Assembly: GCA_029259815.1 (NCBI GenBank) | Contig: JAJDEJ010000027.1 | Coordinates: 1 to 64,000, forward strand | Length of the DNA stretch: 64,000 nt | Direction: 5' to 3' | DNA from: Planctomycetaceae bacterium | GTDB lineage: Bacteria > Planctomycetota > Planctomycetia > Planctomycetales > Planctomycetaceae | Part shown: one piece after another, positions 30,784 to 39,778 of the stretch | Layout of the letters: the number at the start of each line of letters is the position of its first letter | Position numbering within the stretch: position 1 is the stretch's first letter | Position numbers and translations under genes: made by a program | Notes under the pieces: model-generated | What the model saw: only the letters and a program-made list of their open reading frames with translations | Databases searched by the model: none | Told to the model about the DNA's origin: nothing

Positions 30784-33018
30784 ATGCGACGCCACACGCT
30801 CCTCCTTTTCCTGTTGCTCACGACCGTCTCTTCCGTCCACGCGGGATCACTCCGTGCACTCCCGGAAGGTAAGCAACCCACCGATTCTCGGCTCAGTCCC
30901 CCACAGAATCTCAATGGCTACTTTCCCTTCCAGCCGGTCAAGAGTGCGGATGCATGGCCCGCGCGGCAAGCAGAGATTCGTCGTCGAATACTCGTCTCGC
31001 AAGGCTTGTGGCCCCTCCCAACCAAAGCACCCCTCAACGCAGTCATACACGGACGCGTCGAGCGGGACGATTACACCGTTGACCGCGTGTTCTTCGAGTC
31101 GATTCCAGGACACTACGTCACAGGGAGTCTCTACCGATCCAAAGATCAGCCGGGCCCACATCCCGCGATCATCTCCCCTCACGGACACTGGCAGGATGGC
31201 CGCTTCTACGATCACGGCGATCAGGAACTCCACAAACAGATCGCGATCGGAGCCGAGCGGTTCGATCCCGGCGGACGCTATCCACTTCAGGCACGAGCCG
31301 TGCAACTCGCACGGATGGGCTGCGTTGTCTTCCTGTATGACATGACTGGCTACGCAGACTCGATCCAGATCAAACACCGCCCGGACAAATGGGACCACCT
31401 CGACCGCCCGACCGACTGGGGCTTCATGAGCGTCCAGGCCGAGTTGCGGTTGCAGAACATGATGGGCCTGCAAACCTGGAACTCGATCCGTGCTCTCGAC
31501 TTCATCCTGAGTCTCGATGACATTGACTCTTCCCGCGTGGGGGTCACGGGCGCCAGTGGCGGCGGGACCCAGTCCATGATCATCTCCGCGATCGACGACC
31601 GCATCACCGCTGCGATGCCGTGTGTGATGGTCTCGACCGCCATGCAAGGCGGCTGCACTTGCGAGAACGCCCCCCTGCTCCGCATCGATCAGGGCAACAT
31701 CGACATCGCCGCCGCGACCGCTCCCAGGCCGCTCGGCCTCACTGCTGCCGACGACTGGACAAAGGAACTTAAGACGAAGGGCTATCCCGATCTGCAAAAT
31801 CTCTATCAGATGTTGGGACATCCCGACCGTCTCACTGCGGCGTTTCATACGGAGTTCACGCACAACTACAACCACGTCAACCGCACAGTGATGTACGGCT
31901 TCTTCAACCGTCACTTCGGTCTCGGCTTCGACGAACCCGTCCTTGAGCGGGAGTACAAGCCACTCACTGATGAAGAAGCGACCGTCTGGACCGACGAGCA
32001 CCCTGCCCCGACAGGCGATCAGGTCGGCGACGCCCACGAAGTCGCCCTCCTGCAACTCGCCACTCAGGACGCCACGGAAAAGATCAACGAACTCATCCCG
32101 CGTAACGAGGAGCAGTTGACCGAGTATCGGCGAGTCATCGGAGGCGCGTGGAAGACCATCCTCGGTCGTCAGCTGGATGATGTGGGCGATGTTGAGTTCG
32201 AACTCACACTCAAGGAAGAGCGAGACGGCCATCTGCTGATGACGGGTCTCATCAATCAGACTTCCCAGAGAGAGCAGCTTCCGGTCGTGTTCCTGTATCC
32301 TCTGGAGAATTGGAACGGACGAGCCGTGCTCTGGTTCACCGATCAAGGCAAAAGCGGTCTGTTCAAGGGCGACAACCCGATTGATGCCGTGCAGCAACTT
32401 TTGAAGTCCGGCACAGCGGTCGCCTCAGCAGACTTGTTCGGCCAGGGAGAGTTCAACGCGGATGGCAAGCCTCCCGCTCATCAACAGATGTGGTATCAGC
32501 GAGACGGCAAAAGCGGATGGCAGACGTTCGCCGGATACACCTTCGGCTACAACCACCCCATCTTCGTTCGCCGAGCGCACGACGTCCTGACGATGCTCGC
32601 TTTCATCCAACGTCATGAGCGGCAGCCGAAGGCCATCGACCTCGTCGGCATCGGGGAAGCCACCGGACCAGTTGTAGCTGCCGCCTGCAGTCAGGCTGGA
32701 GACGCGGTTACCAACACATATCTCGACCTGGGAGATTTCTCATTCGAGAAATTGACGCGGTCGGATGACCCCCTGTTTGTCCCCGGTGCGGTCAGGTATC
32801 TGGGAGTCGATGGTTTGGTGAGCCTGTGTCCTCCGCAGAGAACCATCATCGCCCGGAAGGCACCGCTGCGGGTCGCCCGAGCGGTCGCTGCTGCCAACCC
32901 GGAGAGTGCTTTGATCGGCGGTCCGACCCTGCCGCAACAGACTTCGACAGCGGAGGAACTCATCGACCGCCTTGTGACATCTCTCACCATAGCCCCTCCA
33001 GAACCGCCCGCAAACTGA
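30784..33018 (+). CDS. Secreted alpha/beta-hydrolase, acetylxylan-esterase-like
   Basis: I take Met 30784 (MRRHTLLLFLLLTTVSSVHA), which gives a signal peptide and 744 residues; the frame is open 64 codons further. The first half is an alpha/beta hydrolase: HPAIISPHGHWQDGRFYDHG, and the nucleophile elbow GVTGASGGGTQSMIISAID at about 250. A conserved Cys pair lies in MQGGCTCENAPLLR, and a likely catalytic His in TEFTHNYNHVNR. The second half (about 480-740) is a further hydrolase-like domain without a clear elbow. Planctomycete relatives are annotated as acetylxylan esterases; the substrate is inferred. It is divergent from the FAD oxidase. Confidence 0.82.
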   Translation: MRRHTLLLFLLLTTVSSVHAGSLRALPEGKQPTDSRLSPPQNLNGYFPFQPVKSADAWPARQAEIRRRILVSQGLWPLPTKAPLNAVIHGRVERDDYTVDRVFFESIPGHYVTGSLYRSKDQPGPHPAIISPHGHWQDGRFYDHGDQELHKQIAIGAERFDPGGRYPLQARAVQLARMGCVVFLYDMTGYADSIQIKHRPDKWDHLDRPTDWGFMSVQAELRLQNMMGLQTWNSIRALDFILSLDDIDSSRVGVTGASGGGTQSMIISAIDDRITAAMPCVMVSTAMQGGCTCENAPLLRIDQGNIDIAAATAPRPLGLTAADDWTKELKTKGYPDLQNLYQMLGHPDRLTAAFHTEFTHNYNHVNRTVMYGFFNRHFGLGFDEPVLEREYKPLTDEEATVWTDEHPAPTGDQVGDAHEVALLQLATQDATEKINELIPRNEEQLTEYRRVIGGAWKTILGRQLDDVGDVEFELTLKEERDGHLLMTGLINQTSQREQLPVVFLYPLENWNGRAVLWFTDQGKSGLFKGDNPIDAVQQLLKSGTAVASADLFGQGEFNADGKPPAHQQMWYQRDGKSGWQTFAGYTFGYNHPIFVRRAHDVLTMLAFIQRHERQPKAIDLVGIGEATGPVVAAACSQAGDAVTNTYLDLGDFSFEKLTRSDDPLFVPGAVRYLGVDGLVSLCPPQRTIIARKAPLRVARAVAAANPESALIGGPTLPQQTSTAEELIDRLVTSLTIAPPEPPAN

Positions 33019-33058
33019 TTCATTCGCAACGATGCCTTTTCACAGATTCGATCGACCC

Positions 33059-34189
33059 ATGCCGCGAAAACGAGTTTTCTGCCTCTTGATCCTCACTGCG
33101 ACCGTCCTGGTTGGATGTCGCCAGAGTGCTCCGCCATCGACTGCCCCACCATCCGACGGTCAACAACCGGCTGCTGCCACGGAGCAGGCTTCACAGCCGT
33201 CTGACGATCCGGATGTGGTTGCTGCCCTGGAAGCATCTGCGACCGCAGTCAAGCAGAACGATGCGGGCATTGTGACCGAGGTCGACTTCCGTGGTGCCGA
33301 GATCACCGACGCAGACCTCGAACCGCTGACGAAGCTCACCAACTTGCAATCTTTGCTACTGAACGAGACGGCCATCACCGATGATGGTCTGCAAACCGTC
33401 GGAAAACTCACGACGCTTCGCAACTTCGACCTCCGCGGTTGTGGCATCTCCAATGCCGGGATCGAGCATCTGACGGGGCTCACGAATCTCAAGGCTCTCA
33501 GGCTTTCCGGTGAAAGTGGGGCGACGACGGTCGACGATGGGGCAATGGCATCCATCGCCAAGCTGACCAATCTCAAGGCACTGCCTCTGGACCACCTCTG
33601 GATCAGCGAAACAGGATTGGCAGAACTCAAGGGCCTCAACAATCTGGAGGAACTGTACCTCGCTCACACACTCGTCGGCGACGCAGCTTTGGAGGTGATT
33701 GGCCAGATGCCCAGCCTGAAGAAGCTCCGCATCTCCGCCACCAGCGTGTCGAGTGACGGCCTCGCACACTTGCAGTCACTCACCAACTTGGAGAGCCTCG
33801 ACTTGAGTGAGACCAGTCAGGTCTTCGATGCGGGGCTGGAGCATCTCGCCCCCATGACCTCGCTCCAACGCCTCAACCTCTGGCGGGTGCCCATCACTGA
33901 TGCGGGCGTCGCCCATCTCTCCGGTCTCACTAACATGGAGTGGCTCAACCTCGACAACACCCAACTCACCGACGCCGGCCTCCCCGCCCTGAAAGACATG
34001 CACCAACTCAAGTTCCTGCACCTCGGCTCGACCGCCGTCTCCGACGCCGGGTTGTCACACTTGGAAGGCCTCACCTCGCTGGCAGACCTCAAAGTCACCC
34101 GCACCGCCGTCACCGAAGAGGGCGTCGCCGATCTCCAAAAGAAGCTGCCGAACACGGAGATCCAGTTGAAGTATCTCGGCGGCGAATGA
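33059..34189 (+). CDS. Leucine-rich-repeat lipoprotein (paralogue 1)
   Basis: From Met 33059 the 376-residue product has a lipoprotein signal with lipobox LVGC, a Pro/Ala/Gln-rich spacer and then LRR units of about 24 residues (for example ITDDGLQTVGKLTTLRNFDL, VSDAGLSHLEGLTSLADLKV). An ATG nine codons upstream (33032) is the alternative start. The segment KQNDAGIVTEVDFRGAEITD before the repeats recurs in the partial gene at 63184. The repeats are of the GALA/ribonuclease-inhibitor-like type with 'DAGL' turns. A surface recognition role is inferred. A GTAG repeat begins three bases after the stop. Confidence 0.88.
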   Translation: MPRKRVFCLLILTATVLVGCRQSAPPSTAPPSDGQQPAAATEQASQPSDDPDVVAALEASATAVKQNDAGIVTEVDFRGAEITDADLEPLTKLTNLQSLLLNETAITDDGLQTVGKLTTLRNFDLRGCGISNAGIEHLTGLTNLKALRLSGESGATTVDDGAMASIAKLTNLKALPLDHLWISETGLAELKGLNNLEELYLAHTLVGDAALEVIGQMPSLKKLRISATSVSSDGLAHLQSLTNLESLDLSETSQVFDAGLEHLAPMTSLQRLNLWRVPITDAGVAHLSGLTNMEWLNLDNTQLTDAGLPALKDMHQLKFLHLGSTAVSDAGLSHLEGLTSLADLKVTRTAVTEEGVADLQKKLPNTEIQLKYLGGE

Positions 34190-34191
34190 AA

Positions 34192-34216
34192 GTAGCCATC
34201 ACGCTTCGCCGTGATG
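34192..34216 (+). repeat. GTAG-headed hairpin, family 3 (copy A)
   Basis: GTAG is followed by CCATCACGCTTCGCCGTGATG, a CATCACG/CGTGATG hairpin, starting three bases after an LRR gene stop. It pairs in inverted orientation with copy B at 35046-35070. Confidence 0.8.
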
Positions 34217-34378
34217 TGCAGATGAAGTGAAGGCTTGTCATCGTGTAAAGTGGGCTTGTCCTACCCCACGTCACTGAGTCACAAAGTGTGAAGTAGACAG
34301 GCAGATTTTGAAGGGATATACTCTCGACCGCATCGGAATGTTTTCCCAAGCAGAATTCTACTCGCGACACTGATTCAC

Positions 34379-34452
<74 letters not shown>

Positions 34453-34635
34453 CTCGACTTACGACGATTCCTATTGCTGATGCAGGAAAGCCACCCCGAA
34501 TCATGGCAGCGATCCGAGGCGGCACCAACAAGACTTTTCAGTTTGCTGGAGTGGTGTCTCACGGCTCGTTCACGATAACTGTGGTTCCGTATGTCGATCC
34601 GTTGATTTTGACGAAGGGGAATCAGCATCTCTACC

Positions 34636-34869
34636 TCACTCTTCGGCCCATGCTCGATCAGGCGCAGAAGGTGGCAAGCTGATGTGTTTGAGTTTGCGGA
34701 GGGGTATCCGACGCCGACTTGCCTCGCCCTTCTGCACTTTCGTTGATGCCAGATACGTTGAAAGATCCTCCTGCGACACCCGGATTGTACCGCGACCAAT
34801 TCCAATCCGGTGAGTTACCAGACGGCCAGTGTTAATCAATGCGTAGACACACTGAGGCGAGACCTGCAA
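34636..34869 (-). CDS. Small helix-turn-helix (excisionase-like) protein, possibly 5'-truncated
   Basis: The frame encodes 77 residues from TTG 34869. The visible part LQVSPQCVYALINTGRLVTHRIGIG followed by GTIRVSQEDLSTYLAS matches the MerR/excisionase-type HTH_17 fold. In relatives the domain starts a few residues earlier; here the in-frame extension upstream (VAAE) has no start codon before a stop. The 5' end may therefore be damaged, or an atypical start is used. The C-terminal 30 residues are basic and unassigned. It lies 183 bases from tRNA-Arg, between two inverted GTAG repeats, which suggests a small remnant of a mobile element. Confidence 0.55.
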   Translation of the reverse strand: MQVSPQCVYALINTGRLVTHRIGIGRGTIRVSQEDLSTYLASTKVQKGEASRRRIPLRKLKHISLPPSAPDRAWAEE

Positions 34870-35045
34870 CTCTGCGGCGACTCTTGGACAGTCAACATCA
34901 TTTCGTCACCTGCTAAATATCAGTCATATCGATCCTGCTCTCACCGGACGCGAGGGAAGGTTATGAGTTCATCTATTCATCGTTGGACTCAACAGCCAGC
35001 CCTGTCGAGCAGACATCCATCTCGTATGTTTGCGAGCGATCGTGA

Positions 35046-35070
35046 CATCACGGTGCAGCGTGATGACTAC
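35046..35070 (-). repeat. GTAG-headed hairpin, family 3 (copy B)
   Basis: Read on the minus strand: GTAG, then TCATCACGCTGCACCGTGATG. It follows the oxidoreductase stop codon (35079) by eight bases and is the inverted mate of copy A. Confidence 0.8.
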
Positions 35071-35078
35071 TTTTTTCG

Positions 35079-36383
35079 TCAGACGACCTCCCACCCTTCG
35101 CGGTACTCCTTGCGGATGTACTTGTCTGCCTCCGGACAGTTGGGGGCTTTGAGATTCTCTGCGTCCCATTCGATTGCTTGTTCGCAGCGGTAGGCGATGT
35201 TGCCCAGGAGGACGGATTCGGTGAGTGGGCCGGAGTAGTCGAAGTCGCACGTTGTGGGTGTGCCCTCTTTGCAGGCTTTGATCCACTCGGCGTGGTGGCC
35301 GATCGACGGAGGGATCGACTGCTCCGGCGGGGTGAAGTCGCTGAACTTTTCTGCCGGAAACAGGCGGTAGTTCGAGTAGTCGGCGAACATCATACCCTCG
35401 CTGCCGACAAACATGACGCCGTTTGCTGGGACACGTTGACCGTTGATCTCCTGGGGGATCATGTTGCCGTCGTACCACGTCAACTTGACCGGCGATTTGC
35501 CGTCTCGTTCGGGGAAGTCGAGATGGACCGTGAGTCCGATCGGGCACGTTTCCGGATGCACCGGCGGGCCTTCGGTCGAGCAGTGTGTCGGGTACTTGAG
35601 GTCCAGCGCCCAGAACGGCAGATCCATGAAGTGACAGGCCATGTCACCCAGCGTGCCGGTGCCGAAGTCCCACCAGCGACGCCACTGTGCTGGATGATAC
35701 CGCCCGGCGACGAACGGCCGTTCGGGAGCCGGGCCGATCCACAGATCCCAGTGCAGATTCTTTGGCGGCTCCTGCCCGCCTTCGGGTCGCTCGCCACCAC
35801 CCCAGTGTTTGCCGACCCAGACGTGGGCCTCGGTGACGTCGCCGATTGCTCCGGATCGAATGATCTCGACGACCCGGCGATAATTGTCTTTCGCGTGGAT
35901 CTGCGTGCCCAACTGGGTTGCGACGCCGTGCTCCTTCGCGGCTTGAGCGATCACACGAGCTTCGTGGACTGTGTGACTCAGCGGCTTCTCGACGTACACA
36001 TGCAGCCCCTTGCGGATGGCGCGTATCGCAGCCGGGCCGTGCGTGTGATCGGCGGTCGCAATTGTGACAGCGTCGATCTTGTCAGACTCCTGATCGATCA
36101 ACTCACGGAAGTCGTTGTATGTGCGAGCTCCCGGGAAGTTCTGCAGCTGCCGTTCGAGATAGACGTCGTCGACGTCGCAGAGTGCGACGATGTGTTCCCC
36201 CTTCACGCCATCAATGTCGGCCGCCGCGCGATTAGCCGTGCCGATGCAGGCGATGTTCAGCTTCTGGTTGGCGGACGTCGACTCAGCGGCGGAAGCACCG
36301 GACGTCCAGAGTCCTGCTGATAGTGCGGCACCTGCGGAGGTCTTGAGGAAGTCACGACGGTCAGTGTTCGTTGAGGATTTCAT
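35079..36383 (-). CDS. Tat-exported Gfo/Idh/MocA-family oxidoreductase
   Basis: Met 36383 begins MKSSTNTDRRDFLKTSAGAA, a twin-arginine signal, giving 434 residues. The Rossmann domain follows (LNIACIGTANRAAADIDGVKG), with HVYVEKPLSHTVHEARVIA carrying the EKP motif of the family. The C-terminal domain has the WRRWWDFGTGTLGDMACHFM segment common in planctomycete homologues. It probably oxidises or reduces a sugar or cyclitol in the periplasm with a tightly bound nicotinamide cofactor. It lies downstream of the sugar ABC transporter genes on the same strand. Confidence 0.92.
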   Translation of the reverse strand: MKSSTNTDRRDFLKTSAGAALSAGLWTSGASAAESTSANQKLNIACIGTANRAAADIDGVKGEHIVALCDVDDVYLERQLQNFPGARTYNDFRELIDQESDKIDAVTIATADHTHGPAAIRAIRKGLHVYVEKPLSHTVHEARVIAQAAKEHGVATQLGTQIHAKDNYRRVVEIIRSGAIGDVTEAHVWVGKHWGGGERPEGGQEPPKNLHWDLWIGPAPERPFVAGRYHPAQWRRWWDFGTGTLGDMACHFMDLPFWALDLKYPTHCSTEGPPVHPETCPIGLTVHLDFPERDGKSPVKLTWYDGNMIPQEINGQRVPANGVMFVGSEGMMFADYSNYRLFPAEKFSDFTPPEQSIPPSIGHHAEWIKACKEGTPTTCDFDYSGPLTESVLLGNIAYRCEQAIEWDAENLKAPNCPEADKYIRKEYREGWEVV

Positions 36384-36447
36384 AATGAATGTTTGTCTGT
36401 CTTGGAGGGAGGAAGGCGGGAGGTGTGAGGGATGTTCGTGGGTCAAC

Positions 36448-36536
36448 GGGTGGCAGGGTCAGGAGCGAAGCGGATGGCCCTGACATTGTGCGTCCATCTG
36501 CGCGGGGCCATCCCGTTGGTCTGACCCCGCCACCCC
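36448..36536. repeat. Inverted pair of GGGTGGCR-headed hairpins, variant
   Basis: The left half starts GGGTGGCAGGGTCAGGAGCG and contains GGATGGCCCTGAC. The right half, read on the minus strand, starts GGGTGGCGGGGTCAGACCAA and contains GGGATGGCCCC. The head is shared with the elements at 23223 and 44126 while the stem differs. It lies between rbsC and the oxidoreductase gene. Confidence 0.78.
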
Positions 36537-36566
36537 GAACTCGATCTCAATGAATCAACACACCAC

Positions 36567-37592
36567 CTATCGATTGAGGCGTCGTTGGCGAATCTGGTCG
36601 AGGGTGACCGCGACGATCACGATCACTCCAATGATAATCTGCTCGTAAGCCGTCGGCACCCCTAACGAACGACAACCGTGGCGAATCACTTGCATCAACA
36701 GAGCACCGGACAGGGTCCCCATCACGGATCCACGGCCGCCGTTGAGGCTGCCGCCCCCGATGACCACCGCAGCGATAATGTCCAACTCTCGACCCGGCAA
36801 TGAGTTAGGGTCGCCCTCGGACAGGCTGGTCAGGTTGTAAAGGCCGGCGACCCCCGCGAACAGACCCGCGAGTGAGTAGACGATGATCCGCGTCTTGGTG
36901 AGGCCAATGCCACACAGACGAGCGGTCGCTTCGTTGGACCCGATGGCATAAACGTGTCGTCCAAAGATCGTGAGATGCAGTAGAGCAGCGACCACGATCG
37001 CCAGCACGACCATCAGCCAGACGCCCGGCGAGACGAGCAACCATGCGGGTTCCGGGACCGGTCGTTCGATCGCCAGCAACCACTCTGGTAGCTTGCCGAA
37101 GGCACGAATGGGCGTTCCTTCGGCGATTTCACGTCCGACTCCTCGAAAGATGGTCATCGTGCCGAGAGTCACAATAAACGGCACGACGCGCAGCCAACTG
37201 ACCAGTGCCCCGTTCACAAGTCCGGTCAGTAAACCGGTGAGCAATGCTGCCGAGACACCGACGAGAGGGGAGTACTCGGCTCGAAAGAAGTAAGCCGCAA
37301 CCGTCGCTGACAGCGCAATGGCGGCTGCCGCTGAAAGGTCGATGCCGCCGGCGATGATCACGATCGTCATGCCGAGTGCCGCCACGCCGACGAGCGACGT
37401 GTTATGCACCATCAGTCGCAAACTGGCCGTCGTGGCGAATCGTCCTTCGGCCCCGCGTGCTTTGGCCCGATACTCGTCCGCTACCCAGAAGATGCAGAAC
37501 ACGAGCATCAGCCAGATGAGCGGGCCGGCGACAGTCGTGAGTCGACGCAGGGCGGGAGTTGAAGGGGCCGGGAGTTCAGACATCGGTTCCAA
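36567..37592 (-). CDS. Ribose-type sugar ABC transporter permease
   Basis: The 341-residue membrane protein (BPD_transp_2/RbsC family) has about ten spans. Diagnostic stretches are LVGVAALGMTIVIIAGGIDL, VVPFIVTLGTMTIFRGVGRE, AIGSNEATARLCGI and VVIGGGSLNGGRGSVMGTLSG. The start overlaps the ATPase stop by 17 bases (or 8 if Met 37583 is used), so the two are coupled. With the ATPase and the binding lipoprotein it forms a complete importer. The ligand is unproven but a sugar or cyclitol fits the neighbouring isomerase and oxidoreductase. Confidence 0.93.
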   Translation of the reverse strand: MEPMSELPAPSTPALRRLTTVAGPLIWLMLVFCIFWVADEYRAKARGAEGRFATTASLRLMVHNTSLVGVAALGMTIVIIAGGIDLSAAAAIALSATVAAYFFRAEYSPLVGVSAALLTGLLTGLVNGALVSWLRVVPFIVTLGTMTIFRGVGREIAEGTPIRAFGKLPEWLLAIERPVPEPAWLLVSPGVWLMVVLAIVVAALLHLTIFGRHVYAIGSNEATARLCGIGLTKTRIIVYSLAGLFAGVAGLYNLTSLSEGDPNSLPGRELDIIAAVVIGGGSLNGGRGSVMGTLSGALLMQVIRHGCRSLGVPTAYEQIIIGVIVIVAVTLDQIRQRRLNR

Positions 37593-39063
37593 TCGCGGTG
37601 CTCAGGATCGTTTCCTCAGTCCATTCTGATGCCCCGCGCACATCCTGCAAGCGTCCGCGACTCATGACGGCGACCCGGTCACACACTGAGAGCAATTCTG
37701 TGAAGTAAGAACTCACAAAGATGACCGCCTTCCCGGTCGCCGCCAGTTCGCCGATCAGCCGGTAGATCTCGGCCTTGGTGCCGATGTCGATGCCCCGCGT
37801 CGGCTCGTCGAGCAGCAGCACTTCCGCTTCCTGATGCATGACCCGTGCGAGGGCCACCTTCTGTTGATTGCCGCCGGAGAGTTCGACGATCGACTGTTCG
37901 GGTGAGCGAGCTTTCACCTGAAGTCGGCCCATCCAGTGCTCCACCTGCGTGCGGCGTTCACCCAACCGCAGCCATCCTCCCCGCGAGTAGGGAGACAGGC
38001 GACTGTAGGTCATGTTGTCAGCGATGGACCGGGTTTGGGCGAGACCTTCTCCCTTGCGATCTTCTGAGACGAGTCCCAGACCGGCCCGGATGCGTGCCTT
38101 TGGCGTCGCTGCGGGTGAGAGTGTGCCGATGCTGACCGAGCCGGACTTCACCTCATCCAATGCAAACAGACAGCGCAGCAACTCTGTCCGCCCGGCTCCC
38201 ACCAGACCGGTGATGCCCAGGATCTCGCCACGGCGCAGCTCAATCGAGATGTCCTCCGGCGAGTGACGGCCACTGAGTCCATTGATGTGCAGCAAAACGT
38301 CGCCCGGTTCGTGCGGGACGCGAGGGAACATATCATCGACATCCCGGTCGACCATGAGCCGGACTAACTCCTGCTCCGAGACATCATCGAGCACTCCCGT
38401 GCCGACGGACTGTCCATCCCGCAATACCGTGTAACGCTTCGCGACCTCGCGGACCTCTTCCAGAAAGTGACTGATGTAGACAACGCCGATGCCGTCTTCG
38501 CAGAGAGAATGAATGACGACGAACAGCCGCTCGACGTCGTGACGTGTGAGCGAACTGGTCGGTTCGTCGAACACGATGACCCGCGCCTGCATCACCAGTG
38601 CCCGGGCGATCTCGACGAGTTGCTGGGCACCAATCGACAGCCGATTGACGAGCGTCTTTGGCTCCAACTCCGGATGACCCAATCGATCGAGCACCTCGGA
38701 GACACGGCAGCGCTGCTCTGCTCGACGCAACAGGCCGAACTGCCCTGCCTCCTGCCCGAGCATGATGTTGTCCTCGACACTGAGGTCGGGAGCGAGGTTC
38801 AACTCCTGATAGATCATTGACACACCAGCAGCGAGTGCATCCTGCGGACCGGTCGGAGCATACGTCTCGCCGAGAATGGACATGCGTCCTGCGTCTGCAG
38901 ATTCTGCACCACTGAGGATCTTCATCAGCGTGCTCTTGCCAGCCCCGTTCTCACCGACGAGGGCCATCACCTCGCCCCCCTGCACTGTCAGCGACACCCC
39001 GTCCAGCGCCTTCGTCGCCCCAAACGACTTACGGATGTCATGCATCTCAAGCAGTGCGGGCAT
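37576..39063 (-). CDS. Ribose-type sugar ABC transporter ATPase (two-domain)
   Basis: The 495-residue product has two ABC domains. The first (about 1-240) carries Walker A GENGAGKST, the signature LSIGAQQLVEIARAL and Walker B VIVFDEPTSSLT. The second (about 255-495) has a degenerate Walker A GLVGAGRTELLRC and signature LSGGNQQKVALARVM, with LLLDEPTRGIDIGTK. This asymmetry is standard for RbsA/MglA. It lies between a P-loop kinase gene and the permease gene, all on the minus strand. Confidence 0.95.
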   Translation of the reverse strand: MPALLEMHDIRKSFGATKALDGVSLTVQGGEVMALVGENGAGKSTLMKILSGAESADAGRMSILGETYAPTGPQDALAAGVSMIYQELNLAPDLSVEDNIMLGQEAGQFGLLRRAEQRCRVSEVLDRLGHPELEPKTLVNRLSIGAQQLVEIARALVMQARVIVFDEPTSSLTRHDVERLFVVIHSLCEDGIGVVYISHFLEEVREVAKRYTVLRDGQSVGTGVLDDVSEQELVRLMVDRDVDDMFPRVPHEPGDVLLHINGLSGRHSPEDISIELRRGEILGITGLVGAGRTELLRCLFALDEVKSGSVSIGTLSPAATPKARIRAGLGLVSEDRKGEGLAQTRSIADNMTYSRLSPYSRGGWLRLGERRTQVEHWMGRLQVKARSPEQSIVELSGGNQQKVALARVMHQEAEVLLLDEPTRGIDIGTKAEIYRLIGELAATGKAVIFVSSYFTELLSVCDRVAVMSRGRLQDVRGASEWTEETILSTAIGTDV

Positions 39064-39144
39064 GGGCGAATAGCAAGTTTTTCAGTGAACAGGAATCAGA
39101 CCGACGAGATCGGCTTACGAAGAGTCATCAACGGAAGCAGCCGT

Positions 39145-39753
39145 TCAATTCCTCTCACTCAACACGATTTGACAGAAATCTTCAACAGGCGTAGCGCCTG
39201 ATTGTTCCAGCAGATTGAGTTTCAATTCTGCGACCTGCTCGCGGATTAACTCGTTGTACCAAAGGCTTCTGGCCAGAAAGTTGCTCAGCATTCGATCTGG
39301 ATCGGGCGAGTGTTGGAGGAACTCAGTGTTTTTGCGTTCACGTTCCTCGAAGACTGATGTGGGAGCGACAAGCCAGAACGAAGCGACACTTTCGAGATTC
39401 AATTCATTTACCCAACGAGGTCGCATCGCCCAGCCATCAATGACGATGGGCGATCCCCACGAAGCATGATTGCGAATGACTTTCTCGACTGCCGGCCATG
39501 TGGCCTCGTGCTGCGCTGTGGCGTCAGCAATGAGTTGGTCCACCGAACTGTTGGTGAAGTAGTCGGTATAATCACGACCGTGGATGACATGCAGTCCCGG
39601 ATGAGACTCCGGCGTGGTGACTGCCCTTGCAGCAGTCATTAAATCATCAATGCTCAGTGAAGTCGCTCCGATTTGTTGCGCCAGATGTCGACCGAGCGTC
39701 GTCTTGCCGACACCCGGTGCCCCGCCAATAAGCAGCACTTTGGGGTGAGTCAT
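39145..39753 (-). CDS. P-loop small-molecule kinase-like protein within the sugar transporter operon
   Basis: From Met 39753 (AAGGA about ten bases upstream) the product is 202 residues. Walker A is at residues 10-19, GGAPGVGKTT. ATSLSIDDLMTAARAV follows with an acidic residue pair, and SPIVIDGWAMRPRWV includes a Walker B-like strand. The remainder is helical, with R-rich VFEERERKNTEFL like an NMP-kinase lid. It resembles AAA_33 / 2-phosphoglycerate kinase-like P-loop kinases. Its place between the sugar-binding protein (25 bases upstream) and the ABC ATPase suggests it phosphorylates the imported substrate; this is inference. Confidence 0.8.
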   Translation of the reverse strand: MTHPKVLLIGGAPGVGKTTLGRHLAQQIGATSLSIDDLMTAARAVTTPESHPGLHVIHGRDYTDYFTNSSVDQLIADATAQHEATWPAVEKVIRNHASWGSPIVIDGWAMRPRWVNELNLESVASFWLVAPTSVFEERERKNTEFLQHSPDPDRMLSNFLARSLWYNELIREQVAELKLNLLEQSGATPVEDFCQIVLSERN

Positions 39754-39778
39754 GTGACATCCTTTCCATTCAACAAGA

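Noticed and set aside
30847-32397. 516-codon ORF antisense to the esterase gene
   Set aside because: It lies fully within the coding frame of the recognised hydrolase and its protein has no family features; long antisense ORFs arise from codon bias here.
35178-36320. 380-codon ORF antisense to the Gfo/Idh oxidoreductase
   Set aside because: Shadow of the oxidoreductase frame; no ribosome binding site or conserved motif.
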